Assembly: GCF_020736365.1 (NCBI RefSeq)
Contig: NZ_CP085988.1
Coordinates: 3,781,501-3,845,500, forward strand
From: Clostridium sp. M62/1
GTDB taxonomy: Bacteria; Bacillota; Clostridia; Lachnospirales; Lachnospiraceae
DNA: 64,000 bases
Direction of reading: 5' to 3'
The notes under the pieces are model-generated. The model saw only the letters and a list, made by a program, of their open reading frames with translations. It had not been told where the DNA came from and ran no database searches. This document shows positions 26,196 through 35,055 of the stretch, piece by piece (within the stretch, counting starts at the first letter, position 1; each line of letters opens with the position of its first letter). Made by a program: the position numbers and the translations under genes.

Positions 26196-27515
26196 ATGAA
26201 AAAGGTTGTGAAGTTCGGCGGAAGTTCTCTCGCCAGCGCAAAACAGTTTAAAAAGGTAAAAGATATTATTACGGCTGACAAGTCCAGATGCTATGTTGTC
26301 CCATCGGCCCCCGGAAAGCGGAGCAGCAAAGACGATAAGGTGACGGATCTTCTCTACGCCTGCTATGACGCGGCCTCCTCCGGCGGGAGCTATAAAAAAA
26401 TTTTTTCCGCCATCACAGAGCGGTATGAGCAGATTATCGAGGGTCTGTCCCTGAATGTGAATCTCGACTATGAGTTTAAGACTATCGAAGAAAATTTCCT
26501 GGCGAGAAAGGGCCGCGACTACGCAGCCTCCAGAGGCGAATACTTAAACGGAATTCTTATGGCCTCCTACTTAGGCTACGAGTTTATAGATGCGGCAGAG
26601 GTGGTGCTCTTTGACGAGAACGGCGTCTTTCTGCCGGAAAAAACCAACGCGGAACTTTCCGCCCGCCTCGCGAAGTCTCCCCGCGCCGTAATTCCAGGCT
26701 TCTACGGTTCCATGCCTGACGGCACGGTAAAGACCTTTTCCCGGGGAGGCTCCGACATCACAGGCTCCATCGTGGCCAGGGCCGTTCACGCGGATCTCTA
26801 TGAGAACTGGACGGATGTATCGGGCTTTCTGGTTACGGATCCCAGGATCGTGGACAACCCAAAGACCATCGAGACCATTACATACAGGGAGCTTCGCGAG
26901 CTCTCCTACATGGGCGCCAGCGTACTCCACGAGGAGGCCATCTTCCCGGTGAGAAAGGAAGGCATTCCGATCAATATCCGAAACACCAACCGGCCGGACG
27001 ATCCGGGCACCATGATTGTGGAGAGCACTCTGAAGAAGCCCCGCTACACCATCACAGGAATTGCCGGAAAGAAGGGCTTCTGCGCCATTAATATTGAAAA
27101 GGCCATGATGAACACGGAGATCGGCTTCGGCAGAAAGGTGCTGGACGTGTTTGAGCGAAACGGCATCTCCTTTGAACATATGCCGTCCGGCATTGACACC
27201 ATGAGCATCTTCCTTCACCAGTCTGAGTTCGAGAAGCAGGAGCAGTCTGTCATCGCCGGAATCCACCGGGCCGTGGCCCCGGATCACCTGGAGCTTGACT
27301 CGGATCTGGCCCTCATCGCCGTGGTAGGCCGGGGGATGAAGTCGGCCCGCGGCACAGCCGGAAGGATCTTTTCCGCCCTGGCCCATGCGAGAGTCAATGT
27401 AAAGATGATCGATCAGGGCTCCAGCGAGCTGAATATTATCATTGGGGTCAAAAATGAAGATTTTGAGACGGCTGTGAAAGCGATCTATGACATTTTTGTG
27501 ACAGTGGCGCTCTAA
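26196..27515 (+). CDS. lysC: Aspartate kinase
   Basis: 439 residues. The kinase start MKKVVKFGGSSLASA is diagnostic, with FSRGGSDITGS and the WTDVSGFLVTDPRIV region in the catalytic domain. Two ACT-type regulatory segments fill the C-terminal third (VEKAMMNTEIGF-like ITGIAGKKGFCAINIEKAMM, then LIAVVGRGMKSARGTAGRIF). It phosphorylates aspartate for lysine, threonine and methionine synthesis and is probably allosterically inhibited by lysine and/or threonine. It is the single-domain form, not fused to homoserine dehydrogenase. GGAGAG lies upstream of ATG 26196; a hairpin terminator follows. Confidence 0.95.
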   Translation: MKKVVKFGGSSLASAKQFKKVKDIITADKSRCYVVPSAPGKRSSKDDKVTDLLYACYDAASSGGSYKKIFSAITERYEQIIEGLSLNVNLDYEFKTIEENFLARKGRDYAASRGEYLNGILMASYLGYEFIDAAEVVLFDENGVFLPEKTNAELSARLAKSPRAVIPGFYGSMPDGTVKTFSRGGSDITGSIVARAVHADLYENWTDVSGFLVTDPRIVDNPKTIETITYRELRELSYMGASVLHEEAIFPVRKEGIPINIRNTNRPDDPGTMIVESTLKKPRYTITGIAGKKGFCAINIEKAMMNTEIGFGRKVLDVFERNGISFEHMPSGIDTMSIFLHQSEFEKQEQSVIAGIHRAVAPDHLELDSDLALIAVVGRGMKSARGTAGRIFSALAHARVNVKMIDQGSSELNIIIGVKNEDFETAVKAIYDIFVTVAL

Positions 27516-27562
27516 GGCGAAAGACGGGAACAGATTTTTTCAGGATATGGCATTCATAGCCT

Positions 27563-27598
27563 GGGGGGCTGCCGGAGAACCGGCAGCCCCCCCCTTTA
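27563..27598 (+). terminator. GC-rich hairpin terminator after lysC
   Basis: A perfect 13-bp stem GGGGGGCTGCCGG with AGAA loop, ending in a C run and a short CTTT. The T tract is weak, but the position 47 bases after the stop supports termination. Confidence 0.6.
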
Positions 27599-27636
27599 AG
27601 ATTCCGGGATACTCCCTGAAAATAAATCACATATCG

Positions 27637-27918
27637 CTACAGATAAGCATGAATCAAAATGGCGGCAGCAAAAAGAACCAGCCCTGCCCTGTATACCAGG
27701 CTGCTGAATCTGTTCTCCTCCTTCTGCGAAATGCTTTTTTCCGGGGGATTTCTCAAAGCCTCTATCAGACTGAGTGTTTGAAGAACAAGAATAGCCCCTG
27801 TAAAAAAATATATCAGGAGGCGGCTGTCCGTATATATGGCCAGCGCGTCAATCAGATAGAGAATACCCAGGAAATAATTTTGTTTTTTTTCGTTGATGAA
27901 AAAGCTCATTGACATCAC
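27637..27918 (-). CDS. Small membrane protein, candidate immunity protein
   Basis: 93 residues with three hydrophobic segments (about 14-30, 35-52, 76-92) and a charged loop PPEKSISQKEENRF. No family is recognised. The start (GTG 27918, with ATG three bases on) directly follows the stop of the secreted-protein gene, so translation is coupled. Small polytopic proteins encoded directly behind a secreted peptide gene often give immunity or aid export; that role is inferred from position only. Base composition is more AT-rich than in neighbouring operons. Confidence 0.6.
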   Translation of the reverse strand: MMSMSFFINEKKQNYFLGILYLIDALAIYTDSRLLIYFFTGAILVLQTLSLIEALRNPPEKSISQKEENRFSSLVYRAGLVLFAAAILIHAYL

Positions 27919-28470
27919 CTACAGAATTTCATATTCAAAGTACCCAGGTGTCCATCCCAGAACTCCATCATTTGTATACCCATATGTATAGTTTACTGTA
28001 ACTCTGACAGTATTTCCTAATACATTAGAACCAACGCTAAGGATCGCGCTGGCAATTGTCAAAGCCTTTGCTAGAGTTATATATTTTGATCCAGATACAA
28101 TGGCAGCAGCTAATGCTGCAACAGATGCATCTAGTGCAACATGAACAGTAAAAGATTCTTTATGAACGTCTCCAATTTCAGGATTTGATGGGAAGGTTCT
28201 TGTCTGCACATTTCCCATCATTTGATAGTTTGCCAATAACGTAGCTTCTTCCGGCGTAGCGCCAAACTCTTCCATCAGCACTGTTCTTAATTCTTCATAT
28301 GTCATTTCATTCAATCTACGTTCTAAATCATCAGCTTCATGAGGAATCTCTAATACCCCCGTGACACCGGCCTTAACATTATCAGCAGCAAACACAGAAG
28401 TCCCAATACTGACACACATTAAAGATGCAATTAATAAACTGCAAATAAATCTTTTCATCATATTTTTCAT
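27919..28470 (-). CDS. Secreted protein of unknown family, bacteriocin-like layout
   Basis: 183 residues. A clear Sec signal peptide (basic MKNMMKRF, hydrophobic core, SVFAAD cleavage site) is followed by a charged segment with an EELRTVLMEEFGATPEEATLL helix, then a long Ala/Gly-rich hydrophobic stretch (ASVAALAAAIVSGSK and ALTIASAILSVGSNVLG) and a Tyr/Gly-rich beta-like end (VTVNYTYGYTNDGVLGWTPGYFEYEIL). AGGAGG lies six bases before the ATG. The gene is clearly AT-richer than the flanking genes, suggesting transfer. Signal peptide, membrane-active-looking middle and coupled small membrane gene together suggest a bacteriocin or pore-forming secreted toxin, but no known family was recognised. 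Confidence 0.7.
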   Translation of the reverse strand: MKNMMKRFICSLLIASLMCVSIGTSVFAADNVKAGVTGVLEIPHEADDLERRLNEMTYEELRTVLMEEFGATPEEATLLANYQMMGNVQTRTFPSNPEIGDVHKESFTVHVALDASVAALAAAIVSGSKYITLAKALTIASAILSVGSNVLGNTVRVTVNYTYGYTNDGVLGWTPGYFEYEIL

Positions 28471-28502
28471 ATGCTACCTCCTGCAATTTTTATTAACAAT
28501 AA

Positions 28503-28523
28503 TTACATTGAATCACATCCCAT
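28503..28523 (-). other. Six-codon upstream ORF with consensus ribosome binding site
   Basis: ATG 28523 is preceded by AGGAGGTG at ideal spacing and encodes MGCDSM before a TAA, 33 bases ahead of the secreted-protein ATG. It could be a leader peptide affecting translation of the next gene, or the leftover start of a deleted gene. Confidence 0.4.
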
Positions 28524-29033
28524 TGGAAACACCTCCTGTAAAAATAATTTTAAATTACATTTCGTTTTAGATTTTTATATTGGTAAACAGAGCTGGTCTT
28601 CGAGCCAGAAACACCATCATTAATAAGCAAGCAGGCTAAGCATGACATCTGTGCCTTTAATCCATGCATCCAAAGTCTTTTCCGCATCTGTAATGAGGCT
28701 GTTCCATCTATAAGGCCTGAACTTTATAAATCTGATAATGGAATTTCAGGAGCTGTTATGACATACTCCTGTCTCTTATCTGAATCTGAGGGAAATATAT
28801 TTGCAGCATGTGATTATACTGTATATTTTTGCAAAATTTAGTTTTTTTCAAGTTATATTGCTATGTTATTTCATTTTTACCAATAACATTGTCATCTTAC
28901 TATTATTCAACATTTTTTATGTATTTTGTAATTTAATCCTTTCTTTATTTAATAAATCTGTTATATTTTAATTCTATTTTATTTCGCTTTCAAAAATTAT
29001 GCAACTTTTTTATTTAATATCATAAAGACCAAA
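28524..29033. other. AT-rich non-coding stretch with possible gene remnants
   Basis: About 500 very AT-rich bases without a credible gene. On the minus strand two short open segments lie in different frames next to each other at 28620-28820: one ends in ...VITAPEIPLSDL, the other in ...LDAWIKGTDVMLSLLAY. They may be the frameshifted end of a lost gene. No tRNA, integrase or inverted-repeat end was found to explain an insertion. Confidence 0.35.
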
Positions 29034-29143
29034 TTATGATAACTCGTCCTTATCATCAGCATTGACAGCTGATACCTCCGCCATTTGGGGATTGTTTCCA
29101 GATAGCCCTCGTATCCCGATGGCCATCTGCCTTCCCCCCCCCC
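29034..29143 (-). other. 30-codon ORF preceded by a ten-G tract
   Basis: ATG 29126 opens a 30-residue frame ending ...VSAVNADDKDELS with TAA at 29034-29036. AAGG lies four bases upstream and directly behind it is an uninterrupted run of ten G (29134-29143 as C on the plus strand). The frame may be a small peptide or a remnant of the preceding lost gene. The homopolymer is prone to slippage and could vary in length or be a sequencing weak point. Confidence 0.3.
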
Positions 29144-29167
29144 ATCCCCTCTTCCACAAAAAAGTGC

Positions 29168-29224
29168 AAAAAAACAGCCGCGCATTCTGTTCCTCTAAAA
29201 GTCACAAAATGCGCGGCTGTTTTC
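29168..29224 (-). terminator. Intrinsic terminator after rpiB
   Basis: AACAGCCGCGCATT stem with its complement around a 26-base loop, followed leftward by a run of seven T. It ends the yhaM-rpiB transcript. Confidence 0.85.
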
Positions 29225-29286
29225 TGCCGTTTCCCGGCCGTTTCCGAACCGCTTTCCGGTGTTCCCGATATTGATCGTCCTCTTTC

Positions 29287-29727
29287 TTACCTGTTCTCGA
29301 TGTCCATGATCATATCCACCCGTCTCTGGTGTCTTCCGCCCTCAAACTTGGCGTCCAGCCACTCCTCGGTGATCATCTTGGCCATCTCGCTTCCCACTAC
29401 CCTTGCGCCGAAGGCCAGCACGTTTGTATTGTTGTGCATCCTGGACAGCCTTGCCGTGTACGGCTCGCTGCATACGCAGGCGCGCACGCCCTTCACCTTG
29501 TTGGCTGCCAGGGAGATTCCCACACCGGTGCCGCAGATGGTGATCCCCAGATCTGCCTCGCCGGAAGCCACTGCACGGCCTACTTTCTCACCGTAAACCG
29601 GATAATCACAGCTCTCGCTGGAATTTGTTCCCATGTCAATGACCTCATATCCCTTTGACTCCACGAACTCTTTAATAATATTTTTAAGCTCCACTGCTGT
29701 GTGATCGTTTCCTATTGCAATTTTCAT
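29287..29727 (-). CDS. rpiB: Ribose-5-phosphate isomerase B
   Basis: 146 residues, the typical RpiB length. MKIAIGNDHTAVELK start, active-site Cys in ICGTGVGISLAANK, and the MHNNTNVLAFGARV and EGGRHQRRVD segments all match RpiB. It interconverts ribose-5-phosphate and ribulose-5-phosphate in the pentose phosphate pathway; related LacAB isomerases differ in these motifs. It lies 76 bases after yhaM on the same strand. Confidence 0.96.
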   Translation of the reverse strand: MKIAIGNDHTAVELKNIIKEFVESKGYEVIDMGTNSSESCDYPVYGEKVGRAVASGEADLGITICGTGVGISLAANKVKGVRACVCSEPYTARLSRMHNNTNVLAFGARVVGSEMAKMITEEWLDAKFEGGRHQRRVDMIMDIENR

Positions 29728-29803
29728 CTCTGTTCTCCTTTGCCAACTTAATCTAAATTTCAGATGCTCCTATACTTCCTGTACTCTTTGCCCTGTTCTC
29801 CGC

Positions 29804-30751
29804 CTACAGCTCCGTGGTCTTTCTCACATTGGACTCAAAGAGCCTGTTGTAGCCCAGCCAGCCGCTGTTGTCGCCTGCGCCGGTGAGCACCTCGTTCATG
29901 GTTTCCAGCTTCGCGTCTGCGTTGTCCGCCAGGCTTAAAGCCAGGGCCTCAAACAGCGCCGGCTTTTTCGGCGAGCCGTATTCCAGCTCTCCGTGGTGGG
30001 CCAGAATGCAGTGTTTGAGCTCTGCGGCCATCTTCTCCGGAAATCCAGGAATTTCCCTGATCCGCTCAGACACCATCTCTGTCCCGATTATAATATGCCC
30101 CAGAAGCTGCCCGTCATCCGTATAGTCATTCTCCGGGAAGGCAGACAGCTCTCTCGTCTTTCCGATGTCATGAAACAGGGCCGCTGTCAGCAGAAGATCC
30201 CTGTTCAGACGCGGATAGACGGCAGCAAAATAGTCGCACAGCTTCATCACGCTCAGGGTGTGCTCCAGAAGCCCTCCCACAAAGCCGTGGTGCACGCTCT
30301 TGGCTGCGGAGTGGAAGCAGAAGCGGCGCATAAAGTCCTTGTCCTCTATGAAATAGCTGCCCGCCAGCTTTCTCAGGAATGGATTCTTCATGGAATCGAT
30401 CAGCCCTCTCAGTTCCCCGTACATGGTCTTAATGTCCTTGGAGCTGACGGGAAGATAGTCACTCTCCACATATTCTCCTGCGTCTGCCTTTCTGATCCGG
30501 CGTATATTGACCTGGTTGGCGCCCTGGAATACGGTCACATCTCCATCTATATACACATAGTCCAGCACCTCGAAGCTGCCGATTCCCGGAGAACCCAGAT
30601 CCCAGATCTTGGCGTCCACGGTTCCGGTCTTATCCTGAAGGGTAAGGGCCCCGTATTCCTTGCCGTTCTTCGTCAGTGCAATCTGCTTTTTCTTACAAAG
30701 ATACACGTCTGAAACATGCATTCCGTCATAAAACTGTCCGATATACTTCAT
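29804..30751 (-). CDS. yhaM: 3'-5' exoribonuclease YhaM-like (OB-fold plus HD domain)
   Basis: 315 residues. An N-terminal OB-fold (YGALTLQDKTGTVDAKIWD) is followed by an HD phosphohydrolase domain with HHGFVGGLLEHTLSV, FHDIGKTREL and LAHHGELEYGSP metal-site motifs. This pairing is specific to YhaM/CBF1 exoribonucleases, which trim RNA 3' ends using Mn2+. Cytoplasmic. Upstream gap to the HtrA-like gene is 239 bases. Confidence 0.93.
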   Translation of the reverse strand: MKYIGQFYDGMHVSDVYLCKKKQIALTKNGKEYGALTLQDKTGTVDAKIWDLGSPGIGSFEVLDYVYIDGDVTVFQGANQVNIRRIRKADAGEYVESDYLPVSSKDIKTMYGELRGLIDSMKNPFLRKLAGSYFIEDKDFMRRFCFHSAAKSVHHGFVGGLLEHTLSVMKLCDYFAAVYPRLNRDLLLTAALFHDIGKTRELSAFPENDYTDDGQLLGHIIIGTEMVSERIREIPGFPEKMAAELKHCILAHHGELEYGSPKKPALFEALALSLADNADAKLETMNEVLTGAGDNSGWLGYNRLFESNVRKTTEL

Positions 30752-30884
30752 TTTCTATCCTCTTTCATCTTCATTCTCATCACTGCTCCCCTGCCGCGCC
30801 CGGCAGTTCTTTCATCTCCCGCCTCATATCAGCCGGCCAAAAGGCTCCGCCATGCCTGGCTTTTTGCACCTGCACAGCCGCGCC

Positions 30885-30929
30885 TTTCCGCAGAAATACT
30901 CTCCGCAGAAACGCTTTCCACAGAAACAG
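30885..30929. repeat. Three tandem 15-bp units
   Basis: Imperfect direct repeats TTTCCGCAGAAATAC, TCTCCGCAGAAACGC and TTTCCACAGAAACAG lie in the spacer between yhaM and the HtrA-like gene. They occur in a short open frame on the minus strand without a start codon, so coding is not supported. Confidence 0.5.
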
Positions 30930-30990
30930 AAGAGTCCCCTAAGCGGAACTCTCCATCTTTTCAGGCAGCCTTAAACGGCAGACGCCTGCT

Positions 30991-32310
30991 CTATCTTCCT
31001 CTGATTACCACCTCATAGTCCAGAGGGGTGTAGCCCTCGCGTCCTCTTCGCATAACCGTCACCTTGACGGCGGTTCCCACCTGGTAGCCTGCTATCTGAG
31101 TGCTGAGCTCCTTCAGCGTGGCCACCTTGTGTTCCTCAAAGCTCACAATGATGTCCCCGTTCTGCAGTCCTGCCTCGTAAGCAGGGCTGCCGGCAATCAC
31201 ATCCGACACATAGACGCCGGCCGGCATTCCCTCTTCCAGCATAGAGTCGTTTACCTCCTGGCCCTTTACACCGAAATAGGAAACCTCCTCGCCATTTGTC
31301 ATCTTTTCAAGGATTCCCTTATAATCGGAAATACTCGTAACGGAACTGCCGAAGATCTGACTCTCTCCCTTCAGCGTTTCATCCCGCCAGCCGATCATCT
31401 CCCCATCTGTGTTTAAAAGGAAGGTTCCCTTTCCGTCACTGCAGCTTAAGTCCGAGAACAGAATGCGCGACAAGCCGTCTGTCACCGGAATATTTCTGGC
31501 CACATAGGTGATCGTTCCATAAACGGAGGAATGGACGATTCCCGCAGGCGCCCCCACGCCAATGACAAAATCTCCCTCTTTTACGGAATAGGAATTTCCC
31601 AGAGGGATTACGTGAATCTCCTTCCTGGTTTCAGCATCCACCAGGGACGCATCCACACTGATCACAGCCATCCCCATCACCTCGTCAGTCTGGAGTATGG
31701 TCCCCGCAGCCTCAGTGCCGTCAAAAAACACCACATGGATGGAGTCTGCCTGCTCCGCAGCCTCAGCTCTTGTAAGGATTACATAGGAGCCGCTTGTCCT
31801 GGCAATCACGGCGCCGGCATAGTAGCCGCTCATCTCAATGGGATTTCCAAAGAGATCGGTCTGCTGCTTACCCGTATTGATGGTGACAATTCCCTTGTCC
31901 GCCTGCTGCTCCACCTGTCTGATGCCCTCGTACATGGATGTTAAATCTTCAGCGGAAAACTTATATGTCTCCATATAGGATTTCACCACATCCTCCACAG
32001 GCTGTGTCTGGCTCTCGGCAGTTTCCGCCGCTGATGCAGCGGTTTCCTCCGGCAGGGCATCCGGATCATCTCTGTCGAACTGTATAGACGGGCTCTCATT
32101 CTCTGTATTTTTCCCCCATCGCCTCTCCGCCCACGGCTTTACCGCCGCAAAGCTCAGGGCTGCCACAGCCCCAAATGCAGCTGCCGACAGGAGGAGAACA
32201 GCCGCCCGCGCCGCTATCTGTTTTTTTGTCAGCGGGCGTTTTACTATCTTCTCCCTCATGAACTCGCGCTCGCGGGGAACCTTTTTATCAGGTCCTTCCG
32301 TATCTGGCAT
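30991..32310 (-). CDS. HtrA/DegP-like protein with PDZ domain, catalytic triad lost
   Basis: 439 residues. One membrane helix (about 35-55) follows a basic cytoplasmic start; then a trypsin-like beta-barrel and a C-terminal PDZ domain (GVYVSDVIAGSPAYEAGLQNGDIIVSF). Alignment by eye to B. subtilis HtrA places the triad positions as follows: the NHVV box reads TRAEAA, the TDLAV box reads MGMAV, and GNSGGP reads SDGKGTF. All three of His, Asp and Ser are replaced while fold-defining residues remain. It is probably a non-proteolytic cell-surface chaperone or sensor. The frame is intact and has a strong promoter, so it is not an obvious pseudogene. Confidence 0.85.
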   Translation of the reverse strand: MPDTEGPDKKVPREREFMREKIVKRPLTKKQIAARAAVLLLSAAAFGAVAALSFAAVKPWAERRWGKNTENESPSIQFDRDDPDALPEETAASAAETAESQTQPVEDVVKSYMETYKFSAEDLTSMYEGIRQVEQQADKGIVTINTGKQQTDLFGNPIEMSGYYAGAVIARTSGSYVILTRAEAAEQADSIHVVFFDGTEAAGTILQTDEVMGMAVISVDASLVDAETRKEIHVIPLGNSYSVKEGDFVIGVGAPAGIVHSSVYGTITYVARNIPVTDGLSRILFSDLSCSDGKGTFLLNTDGEMIGWRDETLKGESQIFGSSVTSISDYKGILEKMTNGEEVSYFGVKGQEVNDSMLEEGMPAGVYVSDVIAGSPAYEAGLQNGDIIVSFEEHKVATLKELSTQIAGYQVGTAVKVTVMRRGREGYTPLDYEVVIRGR

Positions 32311-32418
32311 AATTCTTCTCCTTCATTCCATCTATCTCCTGCACAGAGAGGACAGGAGAATCCAATCTGGTTTCAGTATCCGTCTGTCCGCCCTGTCTGC
32401 GGCGGACAACATATATGT

Positions 32419-32447
32419 ATTATACGTTTCTTCCCTGGTGATTGCAA
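32419..32447 (-). promoter_or_regulatory. Sigma-A promoter of the HtrA-like gene
   Basis: Leftward -35 TTGCAA (32442-32447), 17-base spacer, -10 TATAAT (32419-32424), in the divergent region shared with mutS2. Confidence 0.75.
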
Positions 32448-32526
32448 GAATATTGTTATAAAATCAGACGCAAAACGCAGCCGTCCAGGAAAGAGAGAAC
32501 TGAATCTAGCAATTTCTGTGGCCTTT

Positions 32527-32536
32527 GTGTTATAAT
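32527..32536 (+). promoter_or_regulatory. Extended -10 promoter of mutS2
   Basis: TGT-TATAAT (TATAAT at 32531-32536) about 45 bases before the mutS2 start; no good -35 is visible, as expected for an extended -10 promoter. Confidence 0.55.
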
Positions 32537-32582
32537 CATCATGGGATTTTGCAACCGCCCGTCTAAATTTTTTAACAGGTGA

Positions 32583-35039
32583 ATGAATATGAATCAGAAA
32601 GCATTAAAAACTCTGGAATATTATAAAATAATTGACATCCTGACGGAGTATGCCTCCACTGAGCCGGGAAAGAAGCTCTGCCGTGAGCTTCTGCCGTCCT
32701 GCGATTACAGTGAGATTGTACAAAACCAGCAGGAAACCACCGACGCCGTCACCAGGGTGCGGCAGAAGGGCAGCCTGTCCTTCGGTGGTTTGAAGGACAT
32801 TACAGATTCCTTAAAGCGCCTGGAAATCGGCAGCTCCTTAAATATCGTGGAGCTTCTGGCTGTCAGCTCTGTTCTCACGGTGGCCGCCAGGGCCAAGTCC
32901 TACGGCCGCCGGGAGGAATCTGAGCTTCCCGACGACTCCCTGGATGAGATGTTCCGGCTCTTAGAGCCTCTCACCCCCGTCAATACGGAGATCAAGCGCT
33001 GTATTCTCTCCGAGGATGAGGTGAGCGACGACGCAAGCCCGGGCCTTCGCCAGGTGCGCCGCCAGATGAAGGTGATCAACGACCGGATCCACACCCAGCT
33101 GAACTCTGTGCTCAACTCCAGCCGTACCTACCTGCAGGACGCCGTGATTACCATGCGGGACGGAAGATACTGCCTCCCTGTGAAGGCAGAGCATAAAAAC
33201 CAGGTTCCCGGCATGGTTCACGATCAGTCAGCCACAGGCTCCACTGTATTTATCGAGCCCATGGCCGTGATCCGTCTGAATAATGAGATGAGGGAGCTGG
33301 AAATCCAGGAAAAGCGGGAGATTGAGTTCGTCCTCATGGCCTTGAGCTCCCAGCTTGTCCCCTACACGGAGACTCTCGCAGAGAACCTCTCCATTCTGGC
33401 CAGACTGGATTTCATCTTCGCGAAGGCCTCCCTGTCCAGGCACTTTAACTGTACGGAGCCGAAGTTTAATAACAGACGCTACATCAACATCAAGGACGGT
33501 CGCCATCCCCTTCTGGATCCGAAGAAGGTAGTGCCCATCAACATCTACCTGGGCGATTCCTTTGATCTTCTCATCGTCACAGGCCCCAACACAGGCGGAA
33601 AGACGGTTTCCTTAAAGACCGTGGGCCTCTTCACTCTCATGGGCCAGGCAGGGCTTCACATTCCGGCCTTTGACGGCTCGGAGCTTGCAGTCTTTGACAA
33701 TGTGTTCGCGGACATCGGAGATGAGCAGAGCATTGAGCAGAGCCTCAGTACCTTCTCCGCTCATATGACGAACATTGTCTCGATCCTGAATGAGGCAGAC
33801 TCCAACTCCCTGTGCCTGTTCGACGAGCTGGGAGCCGGAACGGATCCCACAGAGGGCGCTGCCCTGGCTGTGGCCGTCCTGACCTTCCTCCACAACATGC
33901 AGTGCCGCACCATGGCCACCACCCACTACAGTGAATTAAAGGTCTTCGCCCTGACTGAGCCCGGGGTGGAAAACGCCTGCTGTGAGTTCAGCGTGGAAAC
34001 CCTGCGCCCCACCTACCGCCTCCTCATCGGTATTCCGGGAAAGAGCAATGCCTTTGCCATCTCGAAGAAGCTGGGACTTCCCGACTATATTATCGAGGAC
34101 GCCAAGCGGCATATTGAGAAGGAAGACGCGGCCTTTGAGGATCTGCTGGCGAACCTGGAGGAGAGCCGCATAACCATTGAAAAGGAGAGGGAGGAGCTTA
34201 GCGCCTACAAGGCAGAGATCGCCCAGCTCAAGCAGAGGCTTACCCAGAAGGAGGAGCGGTTCCAGGATCAGAAAGAGCGTCTTCTCGAGAAGGCCAGAGA
34301 GGAGGCCCAGAAGATCCTTCAGGATGCCAAGGACACCGCTGATTCCACGATCCGAAATATCAACAAACTGGCCAACCAGTCCGGAGCTGGAAAGGAGCTG
34401 GAGGAACAGCGCTCAAAGCTCAGGAATAAAATCAAGGATGTGGACAAAAAGCTGGCTCCCAAGAAGCCTCAGGCTCCCAGAAAGACCATTTCTCCCAAGT
34501 CTCTGAAAATCGGCGACGGCGTGAAGGTGCTCTCCATGAACCTGAAGGGGACTGTCAGCTCCCTGCCCAATGCCAAGGGGGATCTGTACGTGCAGATGGG
34601 AATTCTCCGCTCCCTTGTGAACATCCGGGATCTGGAGCTCTTAAACGAATCTTCCATCTCCGGCCCCGGCCTGGAAAGCCATGGCGGCTTAAACGGAGCG
34701 GGAAAGAAAGCCGGCTCCCCCATGCGCACGCCGGGAGCCTTCGGAAAGAAGGGCGGCTCCTCCCAGAGCGGAATCAAGATGTCCAAGTCCTTCTCCGTTT
34801 CCCCGGAGATCAATCTGATCGGACTTACTGTGGACGAGGCCGTTCCGGAGCTTGATAAATATCTGGACGACGCCTATCTGGCCCATCTTCCCCAGGTGCG
34901 GGTGGTGCACGGCCGCGGAACGGGAGCGCTGAGAGCCGGCGTACACCAGCATTTAAGGCGTCTTAAATATGTAAAGGAATTCCATCTGGGCGAGTTCGGC
35001 GAGGGGGATTCCGGCGTGACCATTGTTACCTTTAAATAG
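32583..35039 (+). CDS. mutS2: MutS2 family ATPase/Smr endonuclease (ribosome rescue or recombination suppressor)
   Basis: 818 residues; ATG 32583 has AGGTG four bases upstream, and ATG 32589 is an equally possible start. Walker A GPNTGGKT, the DELGAGTDPTEGAALA block and ATTHYSELK are typical of MutS-type ATPases, without the MutS mismatch-recognition domain. A coiled coil (about 520-640) leads to a C-terminal Smr domain with HGRGTGALR. The Smr start reads INLIG instead of the usual LDLRG-like box. In Bacillus MutS2 splits collided ribosomes; in Helicobacter it limits recombination. A Gly/Ser-rich linker (about 695-735) precedes Smr. A response regulator gene follows after 16 bases. Confidence 0.95.
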   Translation: MNMNQKALKTLEYYKIIDILTEYASTEPGKKLCRELLPSCDYSEIVQNQQETTDAVTRVRQKGSLSFGGLKDITDSLKRLEIGSSLNIVELLAVSSVLTVAARAKSYGRREESELPDDSLDEMFRLLEPLTPVNTEIKRCILSEDEVSDDASPGLRQVRRQMKVINDRIHTQLNSVLNSSRTYLQDAVITMRDGRYCLPVKAEHKNQVPGMVHDQSATGSTVFIEPMAVIRLNNEMRELEIQEKREIEFVLMALSSQLVPYTETLAENLSILARLDFIFAKASLSRHFNCTEPKFNNRRYINIKDGRHPLLDPKKVVPINIYLGDSFDLLIVTGPNTGGKTVSLKTVGLFTLMGQAGLHIPAFDGSELAVFDNVFADIGDEQSIEQSLSTFSAHMTNIVSILNEADSNSLCLFDELGAGTDPTEGAALAVAVLTFLHNMQCRTMATTHYSELKVFALTEPGVENACCEFSVETLRPTYRLLIGIPGKSNAFAISKKLGLPDYIIEDAKRHIEKEDAAFEDLLANLEESRITIEKEREELSAYKAEIAQLKQRLTQKEERFQDQKERLLEKAREEAQKILQDAKDTADSTIRNINKLANQSGAGKELEEQRSKLRNKIKDVDKKLAPKKPQAPRKTISPKSLKIGDGVKVLSMNLKGTVSSLPNAKGDLYVQMGILRSLVNIRDLELLNESSISGPGLESHGGLNGAGKKAGSPMRTPGAFGKKGGSSQSGIKMSKSFSVSPEINLIGLTVDEAVPELDKYLDDAYLAHLPQVRVVHGRGTGALRAGVHQHLRRLKYVKEFHLGEFGEGDSGVTIVTFK

Positions 35040-35055
35040 GACAGAAAGGAATATC

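Noticed and set aside
28524..29033. Insertion sequence remnant
   Set aside because: AT-rich with two short open segments, but no transposase motif, terminal inverted repeats or target duplication could be seen.
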